Below, piece by piece: positions 8,027 to 16,567 of a stretch of 38,384 nucleotides of DNA. The notes beneath the pieces were generated by a model. That model was not told the origin of the DNA. It did no database searches and saw only the letters and a list, made by a program, of their open reading frames with translations. This DNA is from Phycisphaerales bacterium (GTDB taxonomy: Bacteria; Planctomycetota; Phycisphaerae; Phycisphaerales; UBA1924). The DNA lies in NCBI GenBank assembly GCA_019750095.1, contig JAIEOW010000187.1, positions 1 to 38,384 on the forward strand, in the 5' to 3' direction. Position 1 is the first letter of the stretch. Each line of letters opens with the position of its first letter. The position numbers and the translations under genes were made by a program.

Positions 8027-10762
8027 TCACTCGAAGCTATACGCGAAGTCTTTGTCTTCTCCGATGCCGACATGGACGCGGGAGATGGGCTGGCCGGAGA
8101 TCATGCGCTGGAGGAACTCGTCGCTCATTCTGGGCAGGATGGTCTGCGTGAGGATGGCGTCGACCATGCGGCCGCCGAACTCGCGCTCGGTGCAGCGGGA
8201 CATGATGGTCTTCAGCACGGCGTCGTCATAGGTGAACGGAACGCGATGGGATTCCCTCACGCGCTTGGCGATGCGGCCGAGTTGCAGCTTGATGATGCTG
8301 ATGAGCATGTCGTCGGAGAGCGGGTAGTAGGGAATCGTGACGACGCGCCCGAGCAGCGCCGCGGGGAAGACCTTCAGCAGCGGCTCGCGCAGGGCCTTGG
8401 CGAGGGAATCTGTGTCTGGGAGGAGTTCCGGGTCCTTGCACATGCTCATGATGAGATCGGAGCCGGCGTTGGTGGTGAGAAGGATGATGGTGTTGCGGAA
8501 GTTGATGTCGCGGCCTTCGGAGTCCTTCATCCAGCCCTTGTCAAAGACCTGGAAAAAGATCTCGTGGACGTCGCCGTGGGCTTTCTCGACTTCGTCGAGA
8601 AGGACAACGGAATAGGGGCGACGGCGGACGGCTTCGGTGAGGACCCCGCCCTCGCCGTAGCCGACGTAGCCGGGGGGCGAGCCCATGAGGGTGGCGACCT
8701 TGTGCGCTTCCTGATACTCACTCATGTTGATGGTGATGAGTGAGGTCTCTGAGCCGAAGAGGGTCTCGGCGAGGGTGAGAGCGGTCTCGGTTTTGCCGAC
8801 GCCTGAGGTGCCGGCGAGCATGAAGACGCCGATGGGTTTGTTGGGATTGTCAAGCCCTGCGCGGCTGGTGCGGATGCGCTTGGCGATGGCGTCGAGTGCG
8901 TGGCGCTGGCCGATGATGCGCTTTTCGAGCACGTCGGCGAGATGCAGAACGCTCTCGATCTCGTTCTTGACCATGCGACCCACGGGGACGCCTGTCCAGT
9001 CGGCGACGACTGAGGCGATGGCCCCGGCGTTGACGCTGGGCTGGATCAAGGGCTTTTCGCCCTGGAGCTTGGAGAGGTCGGACTGGAGCGACTTGAGTTC
9101 TTCGAGGAGCTTGGCGCGGTCGGCGTCGGAGAGTGCGCCTTGCGCGGCAGCGGGGGGTGATGCGGTGGCCGCGGCGGCTTCGACCTTGCTGCCGGTGCCT
9201 TCGACTTTGTCTGATCCGATGCGAAGCTTGGCGCGGATGTTCAGGATCTTGTCGACGAGGGTCTTCTCTTCGGCCCACCGTTTCTCGAGTTCGGCGGCGC
9301 GGGTCTTCTCGGTGACGAGCGACGCGGAGACTTCGGCCTTGCGACGCGTGTGATCGAGCCCGACGGCCATCTCGCGATCGATGATGCCGAGTTCGGTGTT
9401 CAGCGATTCGATCCGGCGACGCGAATCGTCGAGCTCGGGGGGCACGGCGTGCTGGCCCACGGCGACGCGGGCGCAGGCGGTATCGATGAGGGAAACGGCT
9501 TTGTCGGGAAGCTGGCGGGCGGGGATGTAGCGGTGGCTGAGCTTGACGGCGGCTTCGAGGGCCTCATCGAGCAACTGGATCTTGTGGTGCTTTTCAAGAG
9601 AAGACGCGACGCCGCGCATCATCAGCAGGGCTTTGGCTTCGCTCGGTTCGTCGACTTTCACGACCTGGAAGCGACGGGTGAGCGCGGGGTCTTTCTCGAA
9701 GTATTTGCGATACTCGGCGGCGGTGGTCGCGGCGACGGTGCGCAGGGTGCCGCGGGCGAGGGCGGGCTTCAGCAAGTTGGCGGCGTCGTTCTGGCCGGCG
9801 GCACCACCGGCACCGATGAGCTGGTGGGCTTCGTCGATGAAGAGGATGATGGGCTTGGGGGACTTCTGGACTTCTTCGATGACCTGACGCAGACGCTCCT
9901 CGAACTCGCCCTTCATGCTCGCGCCAGCTTGGAGAAGACCGAGGTCGAGGGTGTGAAGCTCAACGTCTTTCAGCGGCGGTGGAACGTCGCCGGAAGCAAT
10001 GCGGAGGGCAAAGCCCTCGACGACGGCAGTTTTGCCCACGCCGGCTTCACCGGTGAGGATGGGGTTGTTCTGGCGACGACGCATGAGGATGTCGACGACC
10101 TGGCGGGTCTCTTCGTCACGGCCGACGATCGGATCGAGTTCACCCTTGCGGGCTTTGTCGGTGAGATTGACGGTGAAACGCTTGAGCGCTTCGCCCTTGC
10201 CCATGGCGGCCGGGGGAATGGCCCCGCTGGTCTCGCCGGGTGCGGCGCCTTCTCCTGAAGATTTCGCGTCGGCGATGAGCGCGTCTTCGGGAGAGCCGGC
10301 GACGATCTTGTCGTACTGGGCGAGCAGGTCGGCTTCGGAGATCTTCTTGAACTCGCGTGAGATGCCGGGGAGCATGCTCTGGAGCGAGGGGTCTTGCTGG
10401 ATGCCGACGATGACGTGGCCGGAGCGGATGAGCGGCGAGCTGAAGCGGAGTGAAGCGGCGATCCAGGCCTGGGTGAATGCGTCGCCGAGGCGGTTGGAGA
10501 ACGAGAGGTCAGAGCCCGCGCCGCGTGGGAGTTTGTCGAGCGATTCGACGATGTCGCGGGCGAGAATGGCGGGATCGACGCCGGCTTTCTTGATGATGCG
10601 ATGGATGTCGGAATCCTGAAGCTGGAGGATCTGGTGGAAGAAGTGGACGAGTTCGACATAGGGATTGCCGCGCAGCTTGGCGAAGGTGGCGGAGGCCTCC
10701 ATGGAGCGGTAGACGAGCTTGTCGACGCGGCCGAAGAGGGATGCGATGCTGATTCCGGACAT
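8027..10762 (-). CDS. clpV: ClpV (TssH) AAA+ ATPase, sheath disassembly
   Basis: A 911-residue HSP100 protein. An N-domain (about 1-160) is followed by AAA1 with Walker A GEAGVGKT (about 237) and Walker B ILFIDEAH, a coiled-coil middle region (about 400-560, with an Ala/Thr-rich insert near 520), and AAA2 with Walker A GTSGVGKT (about 650) and [11 protein letters not shown]. ClpV hexamers extract TssB/TssC from contracted sheaths and so recycle the T6SS. The family is told from ClpB by its T6SS neighbourhood and the start [14 protein letters not shown]. The ATG at 10762 is chosen over one at 10804, because the longer form would begin inside the REP-like hairpin (10802-10825) and adds residues with no family resemblance. 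tssG precedes it by 78 bases, and the candidate effector genes follow. Confidence 0.96.
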   Translation of the reverse strand: MSGISIASLFGRVDKLVYRSMEASATFAKLRGNPYVELVHFFHQILQLQDSDIHRIIKKAGVDPAILARDIVESLDKLPRGAGSDLSFSNRLGDAFTQAWIAASLRFSSPLIRSGHVIVGIQQDPSLQSMLPGISREFKKISEADLLAQYDKIVAGSPEDALIADAKSSGEGAAPGETSGAIPPAAMGKGEALKRFTVNLTDKARKGELDPIVGRDEETRQVVDILMRRRQNNPILTGEAGVGKTAVVEGFALRIASGDVPPPLKDVELHTLDLGLLQAGASMKGEFEERLRQVIEEVQKSPKPIILFIDEAHQLIGAGGAAGQNDAANLLKPALARGTLRTVAATTAAEYRKYFEKDPALTRRFQVVKVDEPSEAKALLMMRGVASSLEKHHKIQLLDEALEAAVKLSHRYIPARQLPDKAVSLIDTACARVAVGQHAVPPELDDSRRRIESLNTELGIIDREMAVGLDHTRRKAEVSASLVTEKTRAAELEKRWAEEKTLVDKILNIRAKLRIGSDKVEGTGSKVEAAAATASPPAAAQGALSDADRAKLLEELKSLQSDLSKLQGEKPLIQPSVNAGAIASVVADWTGVPVGRMVKNEIESVLHLADVLEKRIIGQRHALDAIAKRIRTSRAGLDNPNKPIGVFMLAGTSGVGKTETALTLAETLFGSETSLITINMSEYQEAHKVATLMGSPPGYVGYGEGGVLTEAVRRRPYSVVLLDEVEKAHGDVHEIFFQVFDKGWMKDSEGRDINFRNTIILLTTNAGSDLIMSMCKDPELLPDTDSLAKALREPLLKVFPAALLGRVVTIPYYPLSDDMLISIIKLQLGRIAKRVRESHRVPFTYDDAVLKTIMSRCTEREFGGRMVDAILTQTILPRMSDEFLQRMISGQPISRVHVGIGEDKDFAYSFE

Positions 10763-10801
10763 GGAGGGAGACTCCGACTTGTGGTTGAGCGAGAGAGGGC
10801 A

Positions 10802-10825
10802 CACAGGCGGGACGCCTGTGCCACC
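10802..10825. repeat. REP-like palindrome, copy 2 (between tssG and clpV)
   Basis: Perfect arms CACAGGCG and CGCCTGTG around a GGA loop, followed by CCACC. It lies within the presumed operon transcript, ahead of the clpV ribosome-binding site. It is identical over 24 bases to copy 3 at 15234-15257. Confidence 0.75.
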
Positions 10826-10840
10826 GGATGAAAAGGCGTG

Positions 10841-11893
10841 TTAGAGCGGTATGGTCTGTGGTGAAAGGGTGAGGTCGGCGCGATCGCGGGTTTCTGGGGC
10901 GGAGTTTGTCCAGGTGGTCCAGCCGAGGCGGCCGAACTTGCCGAGGGAAATGCGGGGCACTTCGCGGGCCTTGAGGATGAGTTTGAGATCCCAACTGAGT
11001 TCGTCGGTGGTGTAGAGCCGGACCCAATCGCGAAGGCGTTTGAGGGATCGGCATGAGGCCGACGGGAGCATCTTTTCGTATTCGGCGAGGGAGAGCGGGC
11101 CGAGGGTGACGCGGAACTTCTGCTGGCACTCCCAGATGGACGAGCCGACGATGGCCGTGGTGCCCAGGGAGCCTGTGGAGGGAGACTTGCCGAGCTTGAG
11201 GTGGCAATCTTCGGGCAGGGCGAGCCACTGGCCGGTGAACTGCTGGATGTCGACGGGGACTTTGAAGTACTCCTGGATGATTGAGCGGAGGCCTTCAGCG
11301 CAGCGCGTCTGCGAGGCGAGGCGACCGGCGAAATAACCCTTCGCGGAGTCCTGCGCAGCGTCGCGGAAGCGCTGCGAGGGCATGGCCATGCCGTAGAGCG
11401 CGGCGACGAAGAGCGCGAAGCGATCGCCCGCGGGATCGTGCTCGCGTTCGAGATTCACGGTCTTCTGGCAACTGGCCCAGGCGCGGTAGAAGAGCGAGAT
11501 CGCGCGATGGTGGAAGATGTCGAGGAAGCGCGCGAAGGTCGGGTCGGCGTGGTTTCGTTCGCGATCGCGGGCGTGTTCGGTCAGATGCAGCGGGAGCGGG
11601 CCGTTGGCGCCCATGAGACCGAGAAAGGTGACGAAGAGGCGCGGCACGGGCGGGCCGGGTTTATCCGGGTCCGGGAGCTTGACGTCAAAGATGGTGGAAG
11701 GCGCGAAGGAGAGGGATGGTTCCTGCGCGAACCGGATGGAATCATCGCTGAGACGCTGGGAAAAACCGGTGCGCGGGGCGTCCGGATGCACCGCTTCGAT
11801 GCGGCGCATGGCCTGGAAGAAGTCGAATGCAAACGGCTGCTCGTGCAGCGCCTGCATCAGACCGTTGGGCGTCGTCCGATCCGGGTCGGCCAT
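10841..11893 (-). CDS. tssG: TssG, T6SS baseplate wedge protein
   Basis: A 350-residue protein matching TssG/ImpH. The N-terminus has the family pattern (FAFDFFQAMRRIEA ... HPDAPR), followed by IRFAQEPSLSFAPSTI, the LFVTFLGLMGANGPLPLHLTEH block and the HRAISLFYRAW block. The C-terminal half has the GQWLALP and LGTTAIVGSSIWECQQKFR segments. TssG joins TssF in a TssF2-TssG wedge that, with TssE and TssK, forms the baseplate under the sheath. Its ATG at 11893 lies inside the end of tssF (37-base overlap), so translation is probably coupled. Length is normal for the family. Confidence 0.95.
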   Translation of the reverse strand: MADPDRTTPNGLMQALHEQPFAFDFFQAMRRIEAVHPDAPRTGFSQRLSDDSIRFAQEPSLSFAPSTIFDVKLPDPDKPGPPVPRLFVTFLGLMGANGPLPLHLTEHARDRERNHADPTFARFLDIFHHRAISLFYRAWASCQKTVNLEREHDPAGDRFALFVAALYGMAMPSQRFRDAAQDSAKGYFAGRLASQTRCAEGLRSIIQEYFKVPVDIQQFTGQWLALPEDCHLKLGKSPSTGSLGTTAIVGSSIWECQQKFRVTLGPLSLAEYEKMLPSASCRSLKRLRDWVRLYTTDELSWDLKLILKAREVPRISLGKFGRLGWTTWTNSAPETRDRADLTLSPQTIPL

Positions 11894-13812
11894 CGCATGA
11901 TCTCGCCGCGGTCCGAGGTCCGGACAACGGTTTCGGTGAAGGAGTTGAGTGAGACGTACTTGGCAAAGAACTGTTCGAGCACGGCTCCGAGGGTGAAACA
12001 GCCGACGCCTTCAAAGGCGTCTTCATCGAGGGTGATGGTGATCTCCAGGCCACGGGCGAAGGCGATCGGGCCTGGGGTGGGCACGCGCCGAACGATGGGT
12101 TTGGAGGCGATGGTCCTCACGCCATCGACCTGCTTGCGCGTTGCCGCGTCGGCGGTGTCCGCATAGAGCTTGAGGATGTCGCGCAGTGCGCTCGCGCCTG
12201 CGGCCACAGGGGCAGCCTGAGGATTGGCGAGCGCGGCGGGACCGGGCGATGTCGCGGGCGTGTCGGCCAGCGACAGGTAGTTCAGCGCGAGGTGGCTGAT
12301 GATGCGCCACGCCGTCTCGCCCTCGGCGACCGATGCTCTTGGCGCGGTGGGGCCGACGAGCACCTTGATGCTCTCAACCGGAGCGCCCTCGTCGAGACGG
12401 AAATCGCTGGCGGTTTTGCCGACGGGCATGCGGAGGGGAAGATCGCGGTTGGTGCAGCGGGCTTCGACGCCGAGCTGTTTGAGGTCGGCGCGATACGGCG
12501 CGCTGTGGGCATCGACGAGAGAGATGTAGACCTCGCTGCCGGCGTAGCTGGAGCGACGACCCTGGAGTTCTTCTTTCGAAGACGGGGTGCGTGGGAGGCG
12601 GTTGAGGGCGAAATACGCGCGGGCCATGGAGGATTGGTCGGCATCGTCATCGATCGCGGCGTAGAAGGGGCGAAACGTCTGCACGGGCTTGGCGCCCTCG
12701 GTATAGCCCTCGACCGCGGCGATGTCATAGACCTCATAGTCCAGCGGGCGCGTGCGATCGGGCACGGCGTGGAACTCGGCGAAGCGATCGGAGACATGGA
12801 TGCGATCCAGACGCTTCGGAAACAGATTGATCGTCGGCGTGCAGTGAAGCTGGAAGTTCGCGGCAGAGATGGCGTTCTCGAGCTGCAGATCCACATCGGA
12901 GAGAAAGATCACCACATCGACCTGCGTGTCGGTGCAGCGCGAAAAACCCTTGCGCAGCCCGGTGAGTTCGACGAACATGAACCGCTGGGGCAGGACGAAG
13001 TACTCGTGCACCAGGCGATAGCCCTGGAACGAGCGCGGGCCCACGGGAAGCAGCGCGTGGTCGTCTTCAAAGCCCACGCTGCGGATGGAACCGGAGTCGC
13101 TTCCGGGCGTGAGCGCGGGGCCGAACTCGGACCAGGGCACGGGCTGCTTGATCGGCTGGACGCTGACGCCAAGACCTTTGGAAATGATCTGTTCGTAGAT
13201 GCGCCCCGGTGTGCCGCCCATGCCCGTCAGATGCAGCACGAGCTTGTCGCACTTGATGGCATTGATCGTGGCACCGGCGGTCGCGGCGAGACGGATGCGG
13301 ATGGCCGCCTTGGCTCCGGAGATATGGGCCCCGGCGGCCGCGCCGACTGCGGCGAGGCCGCGGGTGTGGTACTCAACCTGGGTGATCTGCAGCGGAAAGA
13401 GGGTGACGGGATGGGCGGTGCGATACTCGCAGGCGGTGTTCTCGCCCTTTCCGATGGGGCTGCGCAGAGCGCGGCCGCGGGGAATCGTGACGCCTTCGAT
13501 GAGCGACGCCTCGCCCTTGTCGTGATTGAACTGGACCACGCACATCGAGGGCGTGGGGCAGAGATAGTGCGGGTAGACGGTTTCGAGAAGCCCCTGGGTG
13601 AAGCGCGGAAACTCGGCATCGAGCTTGAGCTGAACGCGAGCGGTGAGAAACGCAAAGCCCTCAAGCAGCCGCTCAACGTAAGGGTCGGCGCACTCAAACT
13701 GTTCGAGCCCAAGACGCCCGGCGACTTTCGGAAACTCGCGCGCAAACTCCGCCGCGGTCTCGCGGAGATGCGCCAGTTCGCGGTCGTAATAGCGGAGCAG
13801 GCGTCTATCCAT
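11857..13812 (-). CDS. tssF: TssF, T6SS baseplate wedge protein
   Basis: A 651-residue TssF/ImpG. It begins MDRRLLRYYDRELAHLR and continues with the family hallmark EFAREFPKVAGRLGL ... CADPYVERLLEGFAFL and ETVYPHYLCPTPS. Central and C-terminal parts match the family (VDVVIFLSDVD; LFPKRLDRIHV; WRIISHLALNYLSL). TssF forms the wedge with TssG and contacts the spike and the first sheath ring. The ATG at 13812 is used, because the upstream extension of the frame (to 13917) runs through tssE and is not TssF-like. It overlaps tssE by 8 bases and tssG by 37, consistent with a tightly coupled tssE-F-G block. Confidence 0.96.
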   Translation of the reverse strand: MDRRLLRYYDRELAHLRETAAEFAREFPKVAGRLGLEQFECADPYVERLLEGFAFLTARVQLKLDAEFPRFTQGLLETVYPHYLCPTPSMCVVQFNHDKGEASLIEGVTIPRGRALRSPIGKGENTACEYRTAHPVTLFPLQITQVEYHTRGLAAVGAAAGAHISGAKAAIRIRLAATAGATINAIKCDKLVLHLTGMGGTPGRIYEQIISKGLGVSVQPIKQPVPWSEFGPALTPGSDSGSIRSVGFEDDHALLPVGPRSFQGYRLVHEYFVLPQRFMFVELTGLRKGFSRCTDTQVDVVIFLSDVDLQLENAISAANFQLHCTPTINLFPKRLDRIHVSDRFAEFHAVPDRTRPLDYEVYDIAAVEGYTEGAKPVQTFRPFYAAIDDDADQSSMARAYFALNRLPRTPSSKEELQGRRSSYAGSEVYISLVDAHSAPYRADLKQLGVEARCTNRDLPLRMPVGKTASDFRLDEGAPVESIKVLVGPTAPRASVAEGETAWRIISHLALNYLSLADTPATSPGPAALANPQAAPVAAGASALRDILKLYADTADAATRKQVDGVRTIASKPIVRRVPTPGPIAFARGLEITITLDEDAFEGVGCFTLGAVLEQFFAKYVSLNSFTETVVRTSDRGEIMRWPTRIGRRPTV

Positions 13813-14311
13813 ACGGCTTGTCCTGGACGCTCGCCTGTCCGGTTTCCAGATCGACGGAGGTCTTGACGTACATCGCTTCCGGAAGGGGCTGCGCCCACAG
13901 GTCGCCCTTGATCTCAAAGCTCACGGCGTTGGGCGACATCTGCTCCTGATCGGCAACCGCGCGGATCGCCAGCCCGCGGCGCATGATGCGGGGCTCGTAG
14001 AGCTGGATGGCCTCAAGGATGCGGCGCTCGACACTCGCCGGATCAACGCCGGAGGCGGTGAGCCCGACCATGTCGGGGATGCCGTAGTTGATGACGCTTG
14101 TGGCGACCTGGCGGAAGTCATCGAGTTCGCCGCGGCTGAACCTTTGGCTGGTGTTCAAGAGCCACGCGAGATCGCGCATGACCGAACGGCGAACCTGCTG
14201 AGAGGTCATGACGCGCTTGTCGCGGCTCTCGACCTTGGTCTGCGGCTCTTCGTCGGTCAGACGATCGAGCAGGCAGGGCTGGATGCGTTCGCGGTTGGTG
14301 AGTTCGGCCAT
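13805..14311 (-). CDS. tssE: TssE, gp25-like baseplate protein
   Basis: A 168-residue protein with the GPW/gp25 domain. A short N-terminal lead (ELTNRERIQPCLLDRLTDEEP) is followed by VMRDLAWLLNTSQ, SVINYGIPDMVG and ILEAIQLYEPRIMR, then a beta-rich end (VSFEIKGDLW). TssE is the lysozyme-less gp25 counterpart that links the baseplate wedges to the first TssB/C sheath strands and helps start sheath polymerisation. Size is normal. It starts 30 bases after the tagJ stop and overlaps tssF by 8 bases. Confidence 0.95.
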   Translation of the reverse strand: MAELTNRERIQPCLLDRLTDEEPQTKVESRDKRVMTSQQVRRSVMRDLAWLLNTSQRFSRGELDDFRQVATSVINYGIPDMVGLTASGVDPASVERRILEAIQLYEPRIMRRGLAIRAVADQEQMSPNAVSFEIKGDLWAQPLPEAMYVKTSVDLETGQASVQDKPYG

Positions 14312-14341
14312 GGCGGGCGGGGGAACAGAGGGTGCGAGGGA

Positions 14342-15160
14342 TCAGCCCGTGGTGAACTGGATCGTGCGGATGCTCAGGAACGGATGGGTGTCGGCGTCGG
14401 TCGCCAGCTCGCGCTGGCCAAGGCCGAAATAGGTGTCTTGGCTAGGGGCCTGGCGCCAATCGGTCTTGCGTGCGAGGCGCAGCATGCCGTCGGGGGAAGA
14501 TTCGGTGCCGGGATAGCGGACGGGGAAGAACGCGAGCTTGTCGCCGCCGTTGGTGAGCTTGATGCGACCCGGGAGCCAGACGGCATCGCGCAGATCAGCG
14601 GGAGATTCCAGCGTGATCTGGGCGAGGCGGTGCATGGGGACCCAGTAATAGCGGCCGTCGATCACGGCTTCGAGCATTGGGCCCAGACGCGAATCGGCGT
14701 CGGCGATCCAGTTGAAGCTCTCGGTGCGGGGTTCTTCCTTGCTCCCGAGCGTGAGTGTGCCGGGGACGGCGGGAGCGAGATCGAGGGCCTGGGCGCGGAG
14801 CTCGGCGGCTGGGCCGTGCTGGCCCTGAGCGTCGTACTGATTGGCGTGGATCATCATCCCGACCCATTGGTCGGGCTCACCCAATAGAAGCGGGGCGCGT
14901 TTGCCGGCGAAGACATCAGCGCGGAAGAGTTCGCACTCGATCGCGGGCCGACAGACCTGAGCCATGAGCAGCGTGGTCGGGTCCATCTCGGCGGCGACAT
15001 TGAGCTGGTTGAGCGCACGATCCCACTCGCCTCGAACGGCGAGAAGTTGGAACAGGAAGACACGCAGCTTCGGGTCCGCGGGCTTGGCCCGGACTTCCTG
15101 CTGAAGAGCTTGCAGGGCGGCGTCAACGTTGCCTTGTTTGAGGAGTTCCGAGGCGGACAT
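14342..15160 (-). CDS. tagJ: TagJ/ImpE-family T6SS accessory protein
   Basis: A 272-residue protein with an N-terminal TPR-like helical part (ELLKQGNVDAALQALQ ... DPKLRVFLFQLLAVRG) and a C-terminal beta domain with the family block SFNWIADADSRLGPMLEAVI, DGRYYWVPM and VWLPGRI. TagJ binds TssB and in some systems helps couple ClpV to the sheath. Its place between hcp and tssE, with tssB/C and clpV in the same run, is the classic setting. The region just upstream has a 12-base sequence repeated in tandem (15178-15189 and 15194-15205). Confidence 0.93.
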   Translation of the reverse strand: MSASELLKQGNVDAALQALQQEVRAKPADPKLRVFLFQLLAVRGEWDRALNQLNVAAEMDPTTLLMAQVCRPAIECELFRADVFAGKRAPLLLGEPDQWVGMMIHANQYDAQGQHGPAAELRAQALDLAPAVPGTLTLGSKEEPRTESFNWIADADSRLGPMLEAVIDGRYYWVPMHRLAQITLESPADLRDAVWLPGRIKLTNGGDKLAFFPVRYPGTESSPDGMLRLARKTDWRQAPSQDTYFGLGQRELATDADTHPFLSIRTIQFTTG

Positions 15161-15177
15161 GGGGGCCTTGGGCAGGA

Positions 15178-15205
15178 GTGACGCGGTGAGGGGGTGACGC
15201 GGTGA
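15178..15205. repeat. Short tandem direct repeat upstream of tagJ
   Basis: The 12 bases GTGACGCGGTGA occur at 15178-15189 and again at 15194-15205 (period 16). They lie between hcp (15273) and the tagJ start (15160), next to REP copy 3. Function unknown. Confidence 0.5.
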
Positions 15206-15233
15206 AGGGAGGTGGAGTCGTGGGCTTTAGGAA

Positions 15234-15257
15234 CACAGGCGGGACGCCTGTGCCACC
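15234..15257. repeat. REP-like palindrome, copy 3 (between hcp1 and tagJ)
   Basis: Arms CACAGGCG and CGCCTGTG, GGA loop, then CCACC; identical to copy 2. It lies 16 bases beyond the hcp1 stop in the direction of transcription. Confidence 0.75.
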
Positions 15258-15272
15258 AAGAGGCGAAGAGGA

Positions 15273-15815
15273 TCAGGGTGGGACGACTTCTTTGTGCTCG
15301 GCCTGGTTCCAGCCCTTGCGGACGTCGTGGCCGACTTTGCCGCCGCCGGAGGCGATGGTGTGGGTGTAGATCATGTGGAGTTCGGCGTACTTGATCTTGA
15401 GCTCTTCCTTGGGAATGGGATCGTCGGAGGACCCATCTTTCAGCGAGGTGCTGGTGATCCCGCAGGAGAGGAGCACGTACTTCAAGTAGACGATCTTTTC
15501 CCCGATTGGTCGGCAGAAGTCGATCGTGACGGACTTGATGTTGCGCCCATCGCAGCAGGCCAGCGCGATGAGGGGGGTGGCGACATCGACGTGCTTGGTG
15601 ATGCTGAACTCATTGAGCGTGGAGGAGTGACGCGGGTTGATCTGCTCGCCACCACCGCTCTCCCCCCCACCGCCGCCGCCACGCGGTCGGACATAGCCGG
15701 CGTCGTCGTTGGAGATGCTGAATGTCGCGCTTTCGACCTCGATCCACTTTTTGTGCATCGCGTCGTTGCTATCGCCTTCGATGCCGTCGATCTTCATGAA
15801 AATGTCGGCGGCCAT
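15273..15815 (-). CDS. hcp: Hcp (TssD) tube protein, paralogue with Gly-rich loop
   Basis: A 180-residue Hcp. It starts MAADIFMKIDGIEGDSND and keeps the family blocks KWIEVESATFSI, FSITKHVDVATPLI, VTIDFCRP and the C-terminal HTIASGGG. Hcp hexamers stack into the inner tube that is propelled by the sheath, and can carry small effectors in the lumen. Residues about 42-57 hold a Gly-rich insert (RPRGGGGGGESGGGEQ) in the long loop that in Hcp structures reaches toward the neighbouring ring. The other Hcp has a different, Ser/Gly/Ala loop at this place. Part of the insert is encoded by a run of seven C on the plus strand (15662-15668). It is the second of two tandem hcp genes. Confidence 0.95.
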   Translation of the reverse strand: MAADIFMKIDGIEGDSNDAMHKKWIEVESATFSISNDDAGYVRPRGGGGGGESGGGEQINPRHSSTLNEFSITKHVDVATPLIALACCDGRNIKSVTIDFCRPIGEKIVYLKYVLLSCGITSTSLKDGSSDDPIPKEELKIKYAELHMIYTHTIASGGGKVGHDVRKGWNQAEHKEVVPP

Positions 15816-15855
15816 GGATGGTGTCTCCGGAAGGGTGGTTCACGGAATCGGAAGA

Positions 15856-15882
15856 CGCCCGGGCGCGGTGAGCGCCCGGGCG
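15856..15882 (-). promoter_or_regulatory. GC-rich hairpin between hcp2 and hcp1 (first)
   Basis: A perfect 11-pair stem: CGCCCGGGCGC at 15856-15866 and its complement at 15872-15882, with a 5-base loop. No T-run follows on the minus strand, so it is not a canonical intrinsic terminator. A transcript-stabilising or attenuating role is possible. Confidence 0.5.
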
Positions 15883-15919
15883 TGAAGTGTGATTTTCTTG
15901 CAGATCGAGAGACAACGGT

Positions 15920-15939
15920 GCCCGGGCTTGCGCCCGGGC
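15920..15939 (-). promoter_or_regulatory. GC-rich hairpin between hcp2 and hcp1 (second)
   Basis: GCCCGGGC at 15920-15927 pairs with GCCCGGGC at 15932-15939 (each arm is itself palindromic), with a 4-base loop. It lies 20 bases past the hcp2 stop. With the hairpin at 15856-15882 it makes a two-stem intercistronic region. Confidence 0.45.
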
Positions 15940-15959
15940 CTCGGATGGATGCACTCGGA

Positions 15960-16466
15960 TTACGGAGTGACTTCCTTGTTCTCGCGGGTGCACCAGCCCT
16001 TCTTGATGTCGGAGCCCTTCTTGCCGCCGCCGGTCGGGTCGGTGGGGGTGTAGATCCAGTGCATGGTGAGGTAGCGGATCTCGATGGTTTCCTTAGGCAC
16101 CGCGTCGTCGCCACTGGAGGCAGCGGTCTCGATCTTCTGGATGACCGAATCCTTCAGGACGAACTTCATGTAGGTGGTCTTCTCACCCATGGGCCGGCAG
16201 AACTCGACGGTGATCTCTTCGAAGTGCGTGCCCTTGGCGCAGTTGACGTTGATGGCGGCGCTGGACGAGTCGAGGTGCTTGACAATGCGGAGGTTGTCGA
16301 AGTCGCCGCGGCCGGCGAGGGGCGAGCCGTGGGCGGAAGACGCGCCGCCGGAGGTCTGCTTGGTGACGAACGTCGCCTCTTCGATTTCGATCCACTTCTG
16401 ATGCTTCGAGTCGGTGGAGTCACCCTCGATGATCTTGTTGAACTTGATGAACATGTCCGTTGCCAT
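15960..16466 (-). CDS. hcp: Hcp (TssD) tube protein, first paralogue
   Basis: A 168-residue Hcp that starts MATDMFIKFNKIIEGDSTD and keeps KWIEIEEATFVT, LRIVKHLDSSSAAI, ITVEFCRPMGEK and MHWIYTPTDPTGGGKKG. It is clearly a paralogue of the next gene (both have DSxD near residue 15 and FCRP(I/M)GEK), but differs in the inter-ring loop (about 38-52, SGGASSAHGSPLAG). It directly follows tssC and is flanked by GC-rich hairpins on both sides. The pair may form mixed or alternative tubes, or one copy may carry particular effectors; the sequence does not decide. Confidence 0.95.
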   Translation of the reverse strand: MATDMFIKFNKIIEGDSTDSKHQKWIEIEEATFVTKQTSGGASSAHGSPLAGRGDFDNLRIVKHLDSSSAAINVNCAKGTHFEEITVEFCRPMGEKTTYMKFVLKDSVIQKIETAASSGDDAVPKETIEIRYLTMHWIYTPTDPTGGGKKGSDIKKGWCTRENKEVTP

Positions 16467-16518
16467 GGGCGGTTCTCCGGTGGGCCGATGGGCCCGGGGT
16501 GCGTGTCCTGTGTGTGAA

Positions 16519-16541
16519 CCGGGGCGCGAGGTGCGCCCCGG
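16519..16541 (-). promoter_or_regulatory. GC-rich hairpin between tssC and hcp2
   Basis: CCGGGGCGC (16519-16527) pairs with GCGCCCCGG (16533-16541), nine pairs, loop of five. It lies 26 bases after the tssC stop. Without a T-run, a stabilising or partial-attenuating role for the hcp part of the transcript is a guess. Confidence 0.45.
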
Positions 16542-16567
16542 GTGGGACGGTCAGATCGTGTGCGACG

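Noticed and set aside
12292-13866. 524-codon plus-strand reading frame opposite tssF
   Set aside because: Antisense shadow; composition follows the complementary codons of tssF.
15856-15939. Intrinsic terminators between the hcp genes
   Set aside because: The stems are strong, but no T-run follows on the transcribed side; kept only as hairpins of unknown role.
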